In this document: positions 18,391 to 29,012 of the stretch, piece by piece
How the letters are laid out: every line of letters begins with the position of its first letter
Numbering within the stretch: the stretch's first letter is position 1
Assembly: GCF_905404315.1 (NCBI RefSeq)
Contig: NC_066301.1
Coordinates: 3,224,001-3,288,000 of the forward strand
Source: Leptidea sinapis
Lineage: Eukaryota > Arthropoda > Insecta > Lepidoptera > Pieridae
Direction of reading: 5' to 3'
Length of the DNA: 64,000 bases
The notes under the pieces: generated by a model
Told to the model about the DNA's origin: nothing
Seen by the model: only the letters and a program-made list of their open reading frames with translations
Database searches by the model: none
Position numbers and translations under genes: made by a program

Positions 18391-21294
18391 TCACCGCCGC
18401 CCACACTCTCCTGCAACACCAGAGGAATCACAAGAGCGTTGCCGGCCTTTAAGGAAGGTGTACACGCTTTTTTTGAAGGTACCCATGTCGTATCGTCCCG
18501 GAAACACCGCACAAGGAAGCTCATTCCACAGCTTCGTGGTACGAGGAAGAAAGCTCCTTGAAAACCGCACTGTGGAGGACCGGCACACATCCAGATGGTG
18601 GGGATGATATCGTAACTTGTGGCGTGTCGTGCGAAGTTGAAATTCGGCGGCAGGAATCAGGATGAACAGCTCTTCGGAACACTCCCCGAGATAAATGCGG
18701 TAGAAGACACACAATGAAGCGACGTCTCTACGTAACGCCAAGTGATCCAGCCGTTCACAGAGTACTGGGTCCCCGACAATTCGAGCTGCTCTGCGTTGCA
18801 CGTGGTCAAATGGATCGAGCTGATACTGGGGTGCGCCAGACCAGAGATGACAGCAATACTCCATGTGAGGCCGGACCTGCGCTTTGTAGAGCGCTAGAAT
18901 GTGGGCCGGCTTGAAGTATTGCCGTGCTCTATTTATGACGCCCAGTTTCTTTGAAGCCAGTTTGGCTTTGCCCTCCAGATGGCCACGGAATTGGCAATTG
19001 CTCGAGATTTCGAGACCCAATATTCCGATACTAGGCGAGGCTTTAAGGGAAGTGTTCTCGAAGAGCGGTGATACGGCAAATGGGGTTTTTTTAGTGGTAA
19101 ACACGCAAACTTGAGTCTTCTGGGGGTTAAATTGGACAAGGTTCAACTTACCCCATTCCGCGACCTTCTCGAGAGAGGACTCGATAGAAGACACAAGTTT
19201 CTCCCGGCACTGGTCGACGTTTTCCCGAGAGAGACCTGCATGGCCCGTGTATACGGCATCACCAGTGCTGTCGTCTGCATAGCAATGCATGTTGGCGGTG
19301 TCCAACATATCATTGATATGCAGAAGAAACAGCGTGGGAGATAGCACACAGCCTTGGGGCACTCCAGCGTTCACGGGCTTGGGATTCGAGCAATAACCGT
19401 CGATAACGACCTGTATGCTGCACCCAGTGAGGAAGCTGGAGGTCCACTTGCAAAAGCTCTCGGGAAACCCAAATGATGGAAGTTTTGCGAGGAGCGCCTT
19501 GTGCCATACACGATCAAAGGCCTTCGCTATATCCAGACCAACTGCCAGGCCTTCCCCCTTGGTTTCAATAGCCGCCGCCCATCTATGTGTTAGGTATACC
19601 AGAAGATCGCCAGTCGACCGACCATGGCGAAAGCCGTACTGCCGGTCGTTGATCAACTGGTGACCCTCAAGGTATACCAAGAGCTGGCGGTTAATTATGC
19701 TCTCCATGTTTTTGGAGAGTAGGGAGGTAATAGCAATAGGCCTGTAGTTTGCCGGATCCGAACTGTCTCCTTTTTTTGGGATCGGATGGACAAGGGCTGA
19801 CTTCCATGAATCAGGGACTACGCCTTTTGAATAAGAGTGCCGGAATAAACGCGTTAGCACCGGCGTCAACTCAGGGGCACACGTTCTAAGCACGATTAGA
19901 GAAATGCCATCCGGCCCGCTCGACTTCCTGACGTCCAACGAAAACAGAGCTCGCCTAACAGTTTTCTGTCGGAACTGTACTTCAGGCATGGAGCTCTGAC
20001 ACCGCGGGATGGTCGGCGGTGTTTTTCCGTTGTCGTCAAGAGTCGAGTTGGAGGCAAAAAGAGTGCACAGGAGATCGGCTTTCTCTTTTGCAGTATGGGC
20101 CAGGGTGTCATTCCTCATGTGCACCGGCGGCATGGACGGCTGGTTGAAGTTACCAAGAGCAGCTTTCGACAACGACCAGAACTTGTGTGTTCCGGTCGGG
20201 TAACTGGAAAGCTGCTCGCCAATTTTGACGACGTGCTTCGATTTCGCACGGGCGATTTGCCGCTTAAAAAATCTGGAGGCACGGTTATATTTCCTCTTCA
20301 GAACTTTGCAGTTCGGATCCTTTGAGCCCAGCGCCGCAACCCAAGTTCGATACGCCTGTTTTTTGCAGTCAGATGCTGCTTTAACTGACGCATCGAACCA
20401 GGGCTGTGATCTGCCACCGATCGGTACTACAGAGTTTGGTATAAAAATATCCATGCCCTGCAGTATCACATCGGCTACTGCAACGGCGCAGGCACTAGGA
20501 TCATCCGAAGGGAAACAAACCCTGCCCCAAGGGTAGGATGCAATAAAGGAACGCATCCTATCCCAATCTGCTGACTTGTAGTGCCAAACGCGGCGGGTCG
20601 CTGGTGGTCTGCGACGTTGGCGTCGGATAGGCACTACACTCCTGACCACGCAATGGTCGGACGTTCCGAGAGGGGCGTCGACAGAGACCTGGTAACCATC
20701 GGGATGTGTAGTCAGCAGAAGATCTAATAAGGACGGCATGTGGCTATCCACATCCGGGAGCCGCGTCGGCGACTCAACCAATTGGGACAGACCATACGCC
20801 AATGCAAAATTATGCACAGATCGCCCTGCGTAGTCTGTGGTACGTGATCCAAGCCATACGGCATTGTGCCCGTTGAAATCACCCAAGACTACGATTTCAG
20901 CGGAGGGGATCTGAGCAAGCACGTCATCAAATGCCGCTTGAACGCAGCCCATGAGGTGATCCGTTTCTGCGTTACCACTATGGGACCTGTAGACACACGC
21001 ATAGATGCGGACGCGGTCCTCTAAATCTACGCGGAGCCAGAGAGTAGACAGGCCCCCACCCTCAAAATTGCCGAGACGGCGACAGCAGATATCCTCCCTA
21101 ACGTACACACATACCCCGGCATGAGGCATGAAATTATGCTCAATTTTGTACCCGGGGTACGTTAAATATGACGTATCGCTAGGTCGAGATATCTGCGTCT
21201 CTGTAAGGAAACACAAGGCCGGCTGCGCCGTCTCAAGGTGGTGGTGGACGGCGTTTAAGTTGGAGTGAATTCCCCGGATGTTACAAAAGTCCAC
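18391..21294 (-). CDS. ORF2 of family A: APE endonuclease and reverse transcriptase, intact
   Basis: About 967 residues without a stop. The endonuclease has FCNIRGIHSNL at the very start, LCFLTETQIS near 30, IVVLGDFNGHN near 135 and LGTSDHCVV near 210. The RT has KSSGPDGISL, NYRPIAITSLLSKNME, QYGFRHGRST, LDIAKAFDRVWH (motif A, near 590), AGVPQGCVLSPTLF and HCYADD (catalytic, 672-675). The C-terminal region has CHLWSGAP, RRAARIVGD and PRTTKLWNELPC. The likely start is not an ATG: the frame opens after a TAG at 21331..21333 and has GTG at 21294. It would copy element RNA at a nicked target. Clade within the CR1/jockey group not assigned. Confidence 0.9.
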   Translation of the reverse strand: MDFCNIRGIHSNLNAVHHHLETAQPALCFLTETQISRPSDTSYLTYPGYKIEHNFMPHAGVCVYVREDICCRRLGNFEGGGLSTLWLRVDLEDRVRIYACVYRSHSGNAETDHLMGCVQAAFDDVLAQIPSAEIVVLGDFNGHNAVWLGSRTTDYAGRSVHNFALAYGLSQLVESPTRLPDVDSHMPSLLDLLLTTHPDGYQVSVDAPLGTSDHCVVRSVVPIRRQRRRPPATRRVWHYKSADWDRMRSFIASYPWGRVCFPSDDPSACAVAVADVILQGMDIFIPNSVVPIGGRSQPWFDASVKAASDCKKQAYRTWVAALGSKDPNCKVLKRKYNRASRFFKRQIARAKSKHVVKIGEQLSSYPTGTHKFWSLSKAALGNFNQPSMPPVHMRNDTLAHTAKEKADLLCTLFASNSTLDDNGKTPPTIPRCQSSMPEVQFRQKTVRRALFSLDVRKSSGPDGISLIVLRTCAPELTPVLTRLFRHSYSKGVVPDSWKSALVHPIPKKGDSSDPANYRPIAITSLLSKNMESIINRQLLVYLEGHQLINDRQYGFRHGRSTGDLLVYLTHRWAAAIETKGEGLAVGLDIAKAFDRVWHKALLAKLPSFGFPESFCKWTSSFLTGCSIQVVIDGYCSNPKPVNAGVPQGCVLSPTLFLLHINDMLDTANMHCYADDSTGDAVYTGHAGLSRENVDQCREKLVSSIESSLEKVAEWGKLNLVQFNPQKTQVCVFTTKKTPFAVSPLFENTSLKASPSIGILGLEISSNCQFRGHLEGKAKLASKKLGVINRARQYFKPAHILALYKAQVRPHMEYCCHLWSGAPQYQLDPFDHVQRRAARIVGDPVLCERLDHLALRRDVASLCVFYRIYLGECSEELFILIPAAEFQLRTTRHKLRYHPHHLDVCRSSTVRFSRSFLPRTTKLWNELPCAVFPGRYDMGTFKKSVYTFLKGRQRSCDSSGVAGECGRR

Positions 21295-21590
21295 ATTAAG
21301 CGTGGAGTGGGGTGCCGTGGTGTTGCTGCCCTATTTGTCCTGTGACATACGCGGTACTGTGCCCTCCCCAGAATACGAGGGGCAGCCCGAGCGCGAATGC
21401 TCGGGGAGGGATTCTCCGGCTCTACAAGAGCCGGTACGCTAAGTGCACTCCGTCTATCGTTTCTCAGTTAATACTTCGTGGTAGCTGCGGCTATTGTGAA
21501 CTGTTCTACAAGCGTCATTGCACCCTATTTCGCTCAATTGCACTCCACAGTGACGTGAAGTGATCGCTCAAACGAGTTTTCGAACAATCG
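21295..21590 (-). promoter_or_regulatory. Structured 5' leader of family A
   Basis: Contains a perfect 7-bp hairpin (arms 21416..21422 and 21428..21434, loop of 5). It also has a nested fold: an inner pair CCCGAGC / GCTCGGG at 21386..21392 and 21399..21405, and an alternative outer pair CCCTCCCC / GGGGAGGG at 21362..21369 and 21403..21410. A structured leader upstream of a frame with no ATG may bear on translation start. Confidence 0.55.
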
Positions 21591-21889
21591 CAAAATATAA
21601 CCGTTCATGTAACAGTGGGTTGCGTTATTGTCATCACTTTTGTGCGGAATTGGAAAAATGGATTGTGCATGTTTTATTACCATTGTTTTACCTTGACATT
21701 ACATTTTAAGTTAATGTTACTGACGTTAATTTAGATATAAATAAATAAAAATAGCTTTATTAATTCCACAATAGTTACATCAAAGTTACATAAATTTGCT
21801 TAGTTTTATATTTAATAATAATATTAAACTATAATAATTATATTAATAATTAATTTTAATAAATCTACTACTAATGCAATTTAATCTCC
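21591..21889. other. No gene recognised
   Basis: AT-rich; it flanks the 5' end of family A. Confidence 0.35.
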
Positions 21890-22025
21890 TTCTAATGTGG
21901 ACCCCCCTCAGGGTAAAATCCTCCTCCAAAGAATTCCATTTCTCCAATTCTCTCCCTGCTTTGGATACAATCTCGACTTGCCACCCGGCGCCCGGGCGAC
22001 CTCTCTCGAATTTAGATATATGCAT
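21890..22025 (-). pseudogene. C-terminus of an RTE-type LINE
   Basis: Minus strand: SKFERGRPGAGWQVEIVSKA then ELEKWNSLEEDFTLRGVH, the RTE tail module (GRPGARW..EI....W..LEE.F...GVH) with an internal deletion. Confidence 0.6.
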
Positions 22026-22199
22026 ATCGTATTGTAATATGAAATAATTATATACATATCTTAAAATTAGTCAAAAGATTTGAGAACGTAACAGCTGTCT
22101 TCAATTAAGTATACAGAGGAGAGTACAGAGAGAACATATTCACTAATAATATAGTTTACAACAAATCACTGTTATATTCTTGCTAAATGCTTCTACACG

Positions 22200-22690
22200 T
22201 GTCAGCTTTGGGACAACTGCACTAAAACTGCACGAAGCAGCATCAGAGTGCAGTATAATAGTGCATACCGTATTATGATGAGACTGCCCAAATATTGCAT
22301 TGCGTCGGGCATGTTTGCCGACGCCAGAGTCCCTGATTATTTCGCAGTGATAAGATCACGAGTTGCTGCTTTTTGGCCTCGCATTCGCGAATCCGAAAAC
22401 GAAATTCTCAGTGTATGCTCTGAGCACCCAGAGAATCCTATACTCCATTACTGGCTTTCGGTGCATCGTGACATTAACCGGAAATAGTTTTATCAGTACA
22501 TTACTTTTTGTACGAACCCCCCTTTGGGGCAATTTTAGTTTTAAGTTACTTAATTATTAAGCACTGTGATGTATACAATTTTATTTTATTTTTATGTACA
22601 TCTTATTCTATTTTATTCAATTCACTGTAATGGGTTTAAAATGCCTGAAATAAATGACAAATTATTATTATTATTATTACTATTAGTTTG
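22200..22690 (+). mobile_element. LINE 3' end with (ATT)n tail
   Basis: 22203..22487 encodes VQYNSAYRIMMRLPKYCIAS, GMFADARVPDYFAVIRSRVA and NPILHYWLSVHRDI, the same C-terminal module as 10250..10482. A 3' UTR of about 190 bases follows and ends in ATTATTATTATTATTACTATT. 5'-truncated. Confidence 0.75.
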
Positions 22691-23695
22691 TAAGGGTTTT
22701 AAGGCCGCTATTCCAAGAAATCGCCAAAACAGCGCATAATTGAAACCATTTCTAAACAACCTACTTCTTACCAAAAAAGGTATATGTCTACCGAATATGA
22801 GAAGAATATTTATTTTTCTTTACATTTCTATCTTTAATAGACATTGCGAAAAAATCACCGAAATACCCCTTACTTTTACAGTTGTAGTCTTCTTAATCAT
22901 TCAATCTAGATAAAAAATTATAAAAAATTATTAACTGTATACCAATAGTATTTAACATGACATAGTTTTGTTACTTTTCTAAAGATAATTGTGTTATGTA
23001 ATTGTAATAAATTAAAAATCCTTCTAATTCTGAATTAAAACAATAGGGATTTTGTACAGGAGAGGTAACCTAAAGTTGGTTAAAGTTCATGTTAATGCGA
23101 TATAATTAAATAGAATAATGTCAATTGTAGAACTGGCCTAGAATTATCTTCCATTAGTACTTCTTTACGGCACTGCAATAATATAGACAATAGTATTTTC
23201 TTTGAAAAACGTGTGTTTAAAAAATATTATTAAAAAAATTTAAACAAAAATATATATATTTTCCCATTTTATGATTTATAGGTCAATTAAATAAATAATA
23301 ATAAAAATTTAACTTTTACCCAAACACCTAATGTAAAAGTATTTTTACAATGACACGCATTTAATTTTATCTGATTTTTTATAGTATATTACATAATATA
23401 ATAATACATTAATTATGTACTTATTTTATCACCTAGACATTTCATTTCACAACATTTTTTTAAAAACCTGAAATTACTTATAAGATTTTGTAGGAGACGG
23501 ACGCATCAAAGCATTATGAGGTCATAAGTCACGACAGCCATTTTAATTCGCTCCAGGAAAGCGGTGCAGCTTGAACCAATTTCTTCACTTGAAGGAATAT
23601 TACTCAGACCAACGAACGATAAAGAACGCGCAGTAAATAATTATTTTCTGTATCAGTATTTATGAATACATATTATAATAAAATCGTAACTCATT
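22691..23695. other. No gene recognised
   Basis: AT-rich, no element identified. Confidence 0.4.
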
Positions 23696-23699
23696 TAAA

Positions 23700-23990
23700 A
23701 CGGCCGAATATTTGCCGCATTTATCACGGGGAGTGCTCAGAGGAGCTGTTCGGGTTGATTCCAGCGGACGAATTCCATCACCGGACATTACTTGCAAAGT
23801 ACCATCCGCATCTCCACCACCGCGCGTTTTGCAAGAAATTTCTTGCTTCGCACAGCCTCTTTGCAGAATCAATAATTACCGGCTGCGCTTTTCTCGAACA
23901 GATAGATACAATTTAGGGACCTTCAAGAAAATTTCCATAAAGGCCGGCAACGCATTTCTTGGCACCTGTCCTTGCGGATGGATAACATAA
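23700..23990 (+). pseudogene. C-terminal remnant of a LINE related to family A
   Basis: CRIYHGECSEELFGLIPADE parallels YRIYLGECSEELFILIPAAE of family A. Later pieces (RYNLGTFKK, KAGNAF) parallel RYDMGTFKK and LKGRQR. The frame shifts more than once, and the 3' end TCCTTGCGGATGGATAAC differs, so this is a sister family. Confidence 0.7.
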
Positions 23991-24539
23991 TATATATCTA
24001 CTTATTACTTTATTATATATACTTTTATATATATATATATTATATTTTACACACAAAAATAGTATTTTACAATTTACTTTAAGTACAAATAGTTTATATT
24101 TGTACCATTCGGATTTTACCGTTTACTACAATCGTCGCATGTTATAAATAACTAAGAGAAAACTAAGAATATACTATACGACATAATATCAGTACTTCAA
24201 AACTAATTACAATATGACTTCAAAGCATTTATTACAATTAATAACATTAAACCCTTATTCTAATTTTTACAAACTTATTATATAAAATTACAAACAAACA
24301 AACCTAGCTCTTACCGCATACTTATTTACAAGTACTCTTTAATTCACTTACGTTTGTGTATTATTGTTATCTGTTGAGGGTAAGGTAGTTTTATTACGAC
24401 ATATACAATGTGAGATACATTGTGTAATTAATAAAAAAAAACTACACTGTGTTTTCATGCGATGGCCAAGTTAATATATTTATCATAAATATAAAAGATT
24501 TTTAATGTTATAATATGGTCACTGTAAGATGATGTTAGG
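23991..24539. other. No gene recognised; AT-rich with a short (AT)n
   Basis: (AT)n at about 24022..24042. Confidence 0.4.
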
Positions 24540-24690
24540 TTAGCGAAATACGATATAAAATAAAGCCCGCTGAGTTTGTTGCGCCCATTCTTCGCAGGCA
24601 GTCTGGCATTCTCCTTGGAATGGTAGTTTTTGACTTTCAATAAGTGATGTCACATCCTATTTTGAATAAAAATATTTCAATTTGAATATA
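24540..24690 (+). mobile_element. LINE family F, 3' UTR end only
   Basis: Matches 6880..7005: AAAGCCCGCTGAGTTTGTTG, CGCCCATTCTTCGCAGG, TAGTTTTTGACTTTCAAT and TGAATAAAAATATTTCAATT. Heavily 5'-truncated. Confidence 0.7.
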
Positions 24691-25545
24691 ACAGAAGGAC
24701 CCTTAAGTAGGGACTAAATAAATTGACCGACTTGGTATTAATCCATGGATCTCACAACTTTTACTGTAGAAGATCTGAGTTGCGAGACGTGTTTTTTTTT
24801 CAAGTTATGTTTTTGATGACACTGAACTTTTGACGGACGAAAGAACTACTGAATATATTTAATTCTTAGCTTGCATGAAGATCAACAAGATATCGGGACA
24901 ACGTATAGGGTACAAATTATCACTTTAGATGCAGGCATTGTGGTTTGGTACCATGCGGGCGACGTCGCGGGCAGTAGCTAGTTTTAACATATTTTCAATA
25001 TATAGCATGCTGAATAAAATTGATATAAAAATGTATCACCTAACATTAATGATTTCCGATTATTAAGTTACTATCAAAGAATAACCTATTCTTTTTCTAT
25101 TAAGAAAAGTCATATTTTAATTGGATTTATAGTATCATTAAGAAATTTAATCAAATATATTTCGTTTATTTCAAAGATTACATAATATACATTTTTAGTA
25201 GTTGAGACTTCCCAGTAAGTTGTTATCATTGACTTAAGAGTTATAAAATTATTTAAAATATTACTTTTTCGAAACATACCTATAATCCTACCTACCTATG
25301 ATATATAAGTAGCAAGCCTGGTTTAAGTGTGAGTGGCGTAAATGATCCTTGAAAATGACAATTCTAAGATACAATCATCCGTGGGACCAATCTGGTTTAA
25401 AACAGATGTTAGTGATCAGGAGATTAAAACCTACATCGCCGGAATAGATTTAAAACGCGCAATTAATTGTACGTCATGGGAAGCTTAATGTCATGACAAA
25501 TTTTTCTCCCAAACTATTCTCTACCTAGAATTTCGAAGGAATAAC
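24691..25545. other. No gene recognised
   Basis: At 24953..24993, GCGGGCGACGTCGCGGGCAG with TAGCTAGT resembles the end of a common lepidopteran repeat. Nothing else is recognised. Confidence 0.35.
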
Positions 25546-25555
25546 GACACATTGC

Positions 25556-25895
25556 ACAAATTAATTTTATAAACAAAATTTATGAACGATGCGGGACTCA
25601 AACCCACGACCTCTCGCGTTCCGTAGGAGCCCACCGTTCCAGTCACGTATTGTTCACAATTCTTGATATATCTTGTTCAACTCTCAGGTTGTGGCTTCAT
25701 CTACAAGATAAAGTTGATACCTGCTCAATCTTAATATTTGCATATTAGGAAAAAAACCGTGAGAGGACCCCTCTTTCGAATCTAAACAATTTGAAATTGA
25801 CAAACACAACTTGTTTTTAAATTTAATTTGTGTAATTAATTATTTCCAGAAGTGAGGGTTATCACTTTAAAAATGACAAATTGTTTAGAACGAGG
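25556..25895 (-). repeat. Family T tRNA-bearing foldback element
   Basis: Minus-strand copy with both arms: right arm at 25556..25600 and left arm at 25805..25895 (ATTTCCAGAAGTGAGGGTTA on the plus strand). The leader GCCACAACCTGAGAGTTGAA and a tRNA-like core with a shortened D arm lie between. Confidence 0.8.
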
Positions 25896-26611
25896 ATATT
25901 TAAATAGGGTACAAGATAAGAAATAGATGTTGCGATACTAAGAACACAATATTACTAGAAACGTAAATTATACTTTTATAAGAGTCGGGTTTTGGTTTGT
26001 TTTTTTGTTTTACATAAAAAAAAGCTAGATTGTATATAACATGCAAGTCCGTGATAACAAATTATTATTAATACGTTACATCTTAAAACATGTACCTAAG
26101 GATGAAAATAAATTATAAACTTGAATCGTTTTTTTTTAACATACTCAGACCCAGAAAGTTAACTATTTGTTAAAGTTAACCGTTGAACCATATCGAATAT
26201 TGAAATTATAATTTAAATCATCACCAAAATTAATTCATTATTTTAAAATCAAATTAATCCGAAATCTAACGTGCATTTTTATATAACCGTTCATATTTGA
26301 ATCAACCATTTAAAATCCTCAAAATATTATATTATGTTACTCATACTGTTACCTAAACTCTGTCTATATTAGTTCAGTCTGAGCTTTAAATGTTTAAGCA
26401 CTAGAGGGAAGGTGAATACATAAGTTATGGCCTGAGTCACATTGTCTGAATAGAAATTCAAGACGGAAGTTTTCAGTTCTCCGTTGAAACGGGACATATT
26501 TGCGGTTTTAACGTGGTTCAAATTTATTCCCGTTCAAATTTATGTTTGACATTATTTATTGCCATATAATCAGGTGCTAAAAATAATCGCTGTTAATTTT
26601 TTGATACAGTA
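25896..26611. other. No gene recognised
   Basis: AT-rich spacer. Confidence 0.4.
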
Positions 26612-26759
26612 AGGACTATATTTCACTGCGACACCACGGTGACGCAACCAGTCGTGCCACCGTGGTGTCCGTAACCTAGCAAACTATACACCACACAGAT
26701 ACCAGAGTCATGACGCGTCCGAGCTGCGCCACCATGGTGTCCCGGTGAAAAATAGCCCT
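26612..26759. mobile_element. MITE-like foldback, 148 bp
   Basis: Ends AGGACTATATTTCAC and (reverse) AGGGCTATTTTTCACCG form terminal inverted repeats. Inside, GACACCACGGTG occurs in both orientations, so nearly the whole element folds on itself. No coding capacity. Confidence 0.75.
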
Positions 26760-26832
26760 AAGTCAGAGTAGTAATACTTTAAATTCATGAACGTTATAAT
26801 GCAATTGCTGTCTTATATAATTTTATTGATAT

Positions 26833-26932
26833 TAACTTCCTATCTGCTTACGTTGCCATATGGCAACGGCATGAGACCACCGTTTAGTGTGCTGTTATAA
26901 AGTTAGCACACAAGACTAATTAAGTACGTTTC
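26833..26932 (-). mobile_element. Tiny MITE with the palindrome CGTTGCCATATGGCAACG
   Basis: About 90 bp. On the minus strand it runs from GTCTTGTGTGCTAAC to AGATAGGAAGT, flanked by TTA/TAA, with an 18-bp perfect palindrome at 26851..26868. A second copy interrupts a family T element at 50013..50098. Confidence 0.65.
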
Positions 26933-27067
26933 TAAGTTATATATTCAGATCTATAACATACCTGCATAATAGCCTGTGGTATTCTGGAAGTATTATCATA
27001 ATGCGTATGCTGGAGTTATCAGGAAAAGGATAATTATAAGAAGTAGGTATTGTCATCTACATAAAAA

Positions 27068-27630
27068 ACGCTTCCAACATGCATTGCTATGCGGATGACA
27101 GCTCTACTATACACGGACCATGAAGGTCTCTCTGAGGAAATCGTCGATAAGTACCGGAAGATACTTGTCTTCTATGGAGTCCTATATTGAGAATGTGTTG
27201 GAATGGGGTAAGTAGAACCTTGTTCAGCCCCAGTTTAATCTTAAGTCTGCGCGTTTACCAATAAAAAGACGCTATTTGTCGTATCACCGCTCTTTGACAA
27301 CGTTTCTCTTTGCCTCGCCTAGTAATTCCACCTTCGCACGACGAGCCACAAATGAGAATATTATCATCCCCACATCTGGATGTGTTGCGTTCTGCCACAT
27401 GGTGGTTTTCAAGAAACTCTCGCCCACGTACAACCAAGTTTTGCGATGAGCTTCCTTGTACGGTGTTTCCAGGACGATACGACTTGGGTACGTCCAAAAA
27501 AGTACGTACACCTTCTTAAAAGGCTGGCAACAATCCTGTGATTTCTCTGGTGCTATAAGAGAATGTGGGCGGCTGTGATCACTTAATATATTCAGCTGAC
27601 CCGTACGCTCGTTTGTCCTGCTCTCTCATT
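27068..27630 (+). mobile_element. LINE family A, internally deleted copy
   Basis: Starts with codons for NMHCYADDS (the catalytic box) and continues to PLFDNVS. It then skips to the HDEPQ..I region and runs to the 3' end GATCACTTAATA..GTTTGTCC. Several frameshifts. About 230 codons of the C-terminal region are missing. Confidence 0.8.
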
Positions 27631-28140
27631 CAAATTCAAATTCAATTGAAATTGGAATACATTAACTAAAGAACTAAATTTTGATATGTATTGTATTTAC
27701 AGATATAAAATATAACTTAAATAATTCAGAAAATATTTTCTTTAATTAAATTTCAAAAAAGTATCCTCGTTACCATTTCTTATAAATATAGGAGACCTAG
27801 AAGTAGAAACCTAAAGCCCTTATTAAAAATGATTAACATAATATTCATAATATATGAGAATTATTGCAAAAACATTTTCTTTTCAAAGTGTTTTACTGTT
27901 ATTATTGTTATTCTTATAATATTTTAGACGAGCGAGGTGCAACTGAATAATTTTCCTCTGGTAAAATACGTGTTTCTCTTGATAAATTAAACTTTTAGTG
28001 CGATGAAAGTAATGGAATTGCTATGTAGTTCAACTGTAAATGTTTCTGCAAAAGATGAACTTTCTGTGAATAGCATAAACTTTAATGGCGATCAAGTAAA
28101 TATTTAACCTACACAATAATATCAGCATATTATGCATTTA
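27631..28140. other. No gene recognised
   Basis: CAAATTCAAATTCAATTGAA at about 27638 may be a LINE tail in reverse. The rest is AT-rich. Confidence 0.35.
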
Positions 28141-28146
28141 AAATTT

Positions 28147-28246
28147 AGTGTTGGTAGGCCCTCTCCACAAGATGGATGACTTTCTGGTCAAGATCGCCGG
28201 AATTGGTTGGATGAGGACAACACAGGGCCTATCGTCATAGTGATCT
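28147..28246 (+). mobile_element. RTE-type LINE, short C-terminal fragment
   Basis: GTGTTGGTAGGCCCTCTCCA..GATGGATGACTTTCTGGTCA matches 50480..50580, encoding the SVGRPP.RW.DD..K tail module. Both ends are lost. Confidence 0.65.
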
Positions 28247-28394
28247 TTTTCTACTTACCAAAATAATACCTAACTAATAAGAAGAACAACAACTAACTAA
28301 CACAAAACTTATTCGTTATTATTATTATTATTAATAAATTAGTTAGCTTAAGTTACGATTACTACGAATAGCTATTCTGAAATTCGCTAAGGTT

Positions 28395-28565
28395 TGAAAA
28401 TATCCAAAGGATTTGAGTTTTCTTTAGTGTTTATTCCGCCAATATTTGTCTTTAAATAATTCGACACGTATTTCCCCACTACACGAGGTATCCTCAGGAC
28501 GTGTTGTCTCGCCAAAATCTAGCACGAGACCATTGTCTCGTAATAATGGATTTCCGCAAGGTAAC
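28395..28565 (+). repeat. Foldback MITE copy 1 (ACACGAGG core)
   Basis: Shares with 62000..62190 the left end GAGTTTTCTTTAGTGTTTAT, CCGCCAATATTTGTCTTTAA and the core ATTCGACACGTATTTCC, ACTACACGAGGTATCCTCAG. The right arm is missing here. Confidence 0.6.
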
Positions 28566-28865
28566 GCCTACTTCAATAATTTTTGTTTTCGTTTGAATAT
28601 ACGTTTTTATTAATTTTAATTATTTATTATTATTTTTTTAAATATTTTTACTATATAGTTTTATATTTATTAATGATTTTATTTAATTATAAACAATACG
28701 AAAATCTACTCTGAACGTTCAACACGTGTAAGGTATATATATCTACAAATCCCTCCTATGCCTTACTTAGACTTACAAAGTATAAATCTATAGGTTGAGT
28801 ATCCTTAACTCGCTCGTTACTTTTGTCATCATGAACGTTCCCTAACAGTGTAACTATTTTTTTTT
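28566..28865. other. No gene recognised
   Basis: AT-rich. Confidence 0.4.
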
Positions 28866-29012
28866 ATTAAAATAAGGGACAAAACGAGCAGGACGTTCAG
28901 CTGATGGTAATTCATACGCCCTGTCCATTACAATTCAACGCCCCTCAGGATTGAAAAAATTCTGAGCGGCACTAAAATTGCGCTCGTCACCTTGAGGCAT
29001 AACATTTGACTA
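28866..29012 (+). repeat. R1 repeat, left half
   Basis: Runs from AAATAAGGGACAAAACGAGC to CGCTCGTCACCTTGAGGCAT, then stops. The inner stem is present. Confidence 0.75.

Larger units (their letters stand above)
18324..21590 (-). mobile_element. LINE family A, near-complete element
   Basis: On the minus strand: a structured 5' leader of about 260-290 bases, one long uninterrupted ORF, a very short 3' UTR with GATCACTTAACACCAGGTAA, and an A-run tail at 18324..18342. No ORF1 is seen upstream, so either the family has a single ORF or the copy lost ORF1. It is the reference for at least nine fragments in this window. GC-richer than its surroundings. Confidence 0.85.

Noticed and set aside
18380..20536. 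Plus-strand and other-frame open reading frames over family A
   Set aside because: They mirror the intact minus-strand ORF2; no independent domain.
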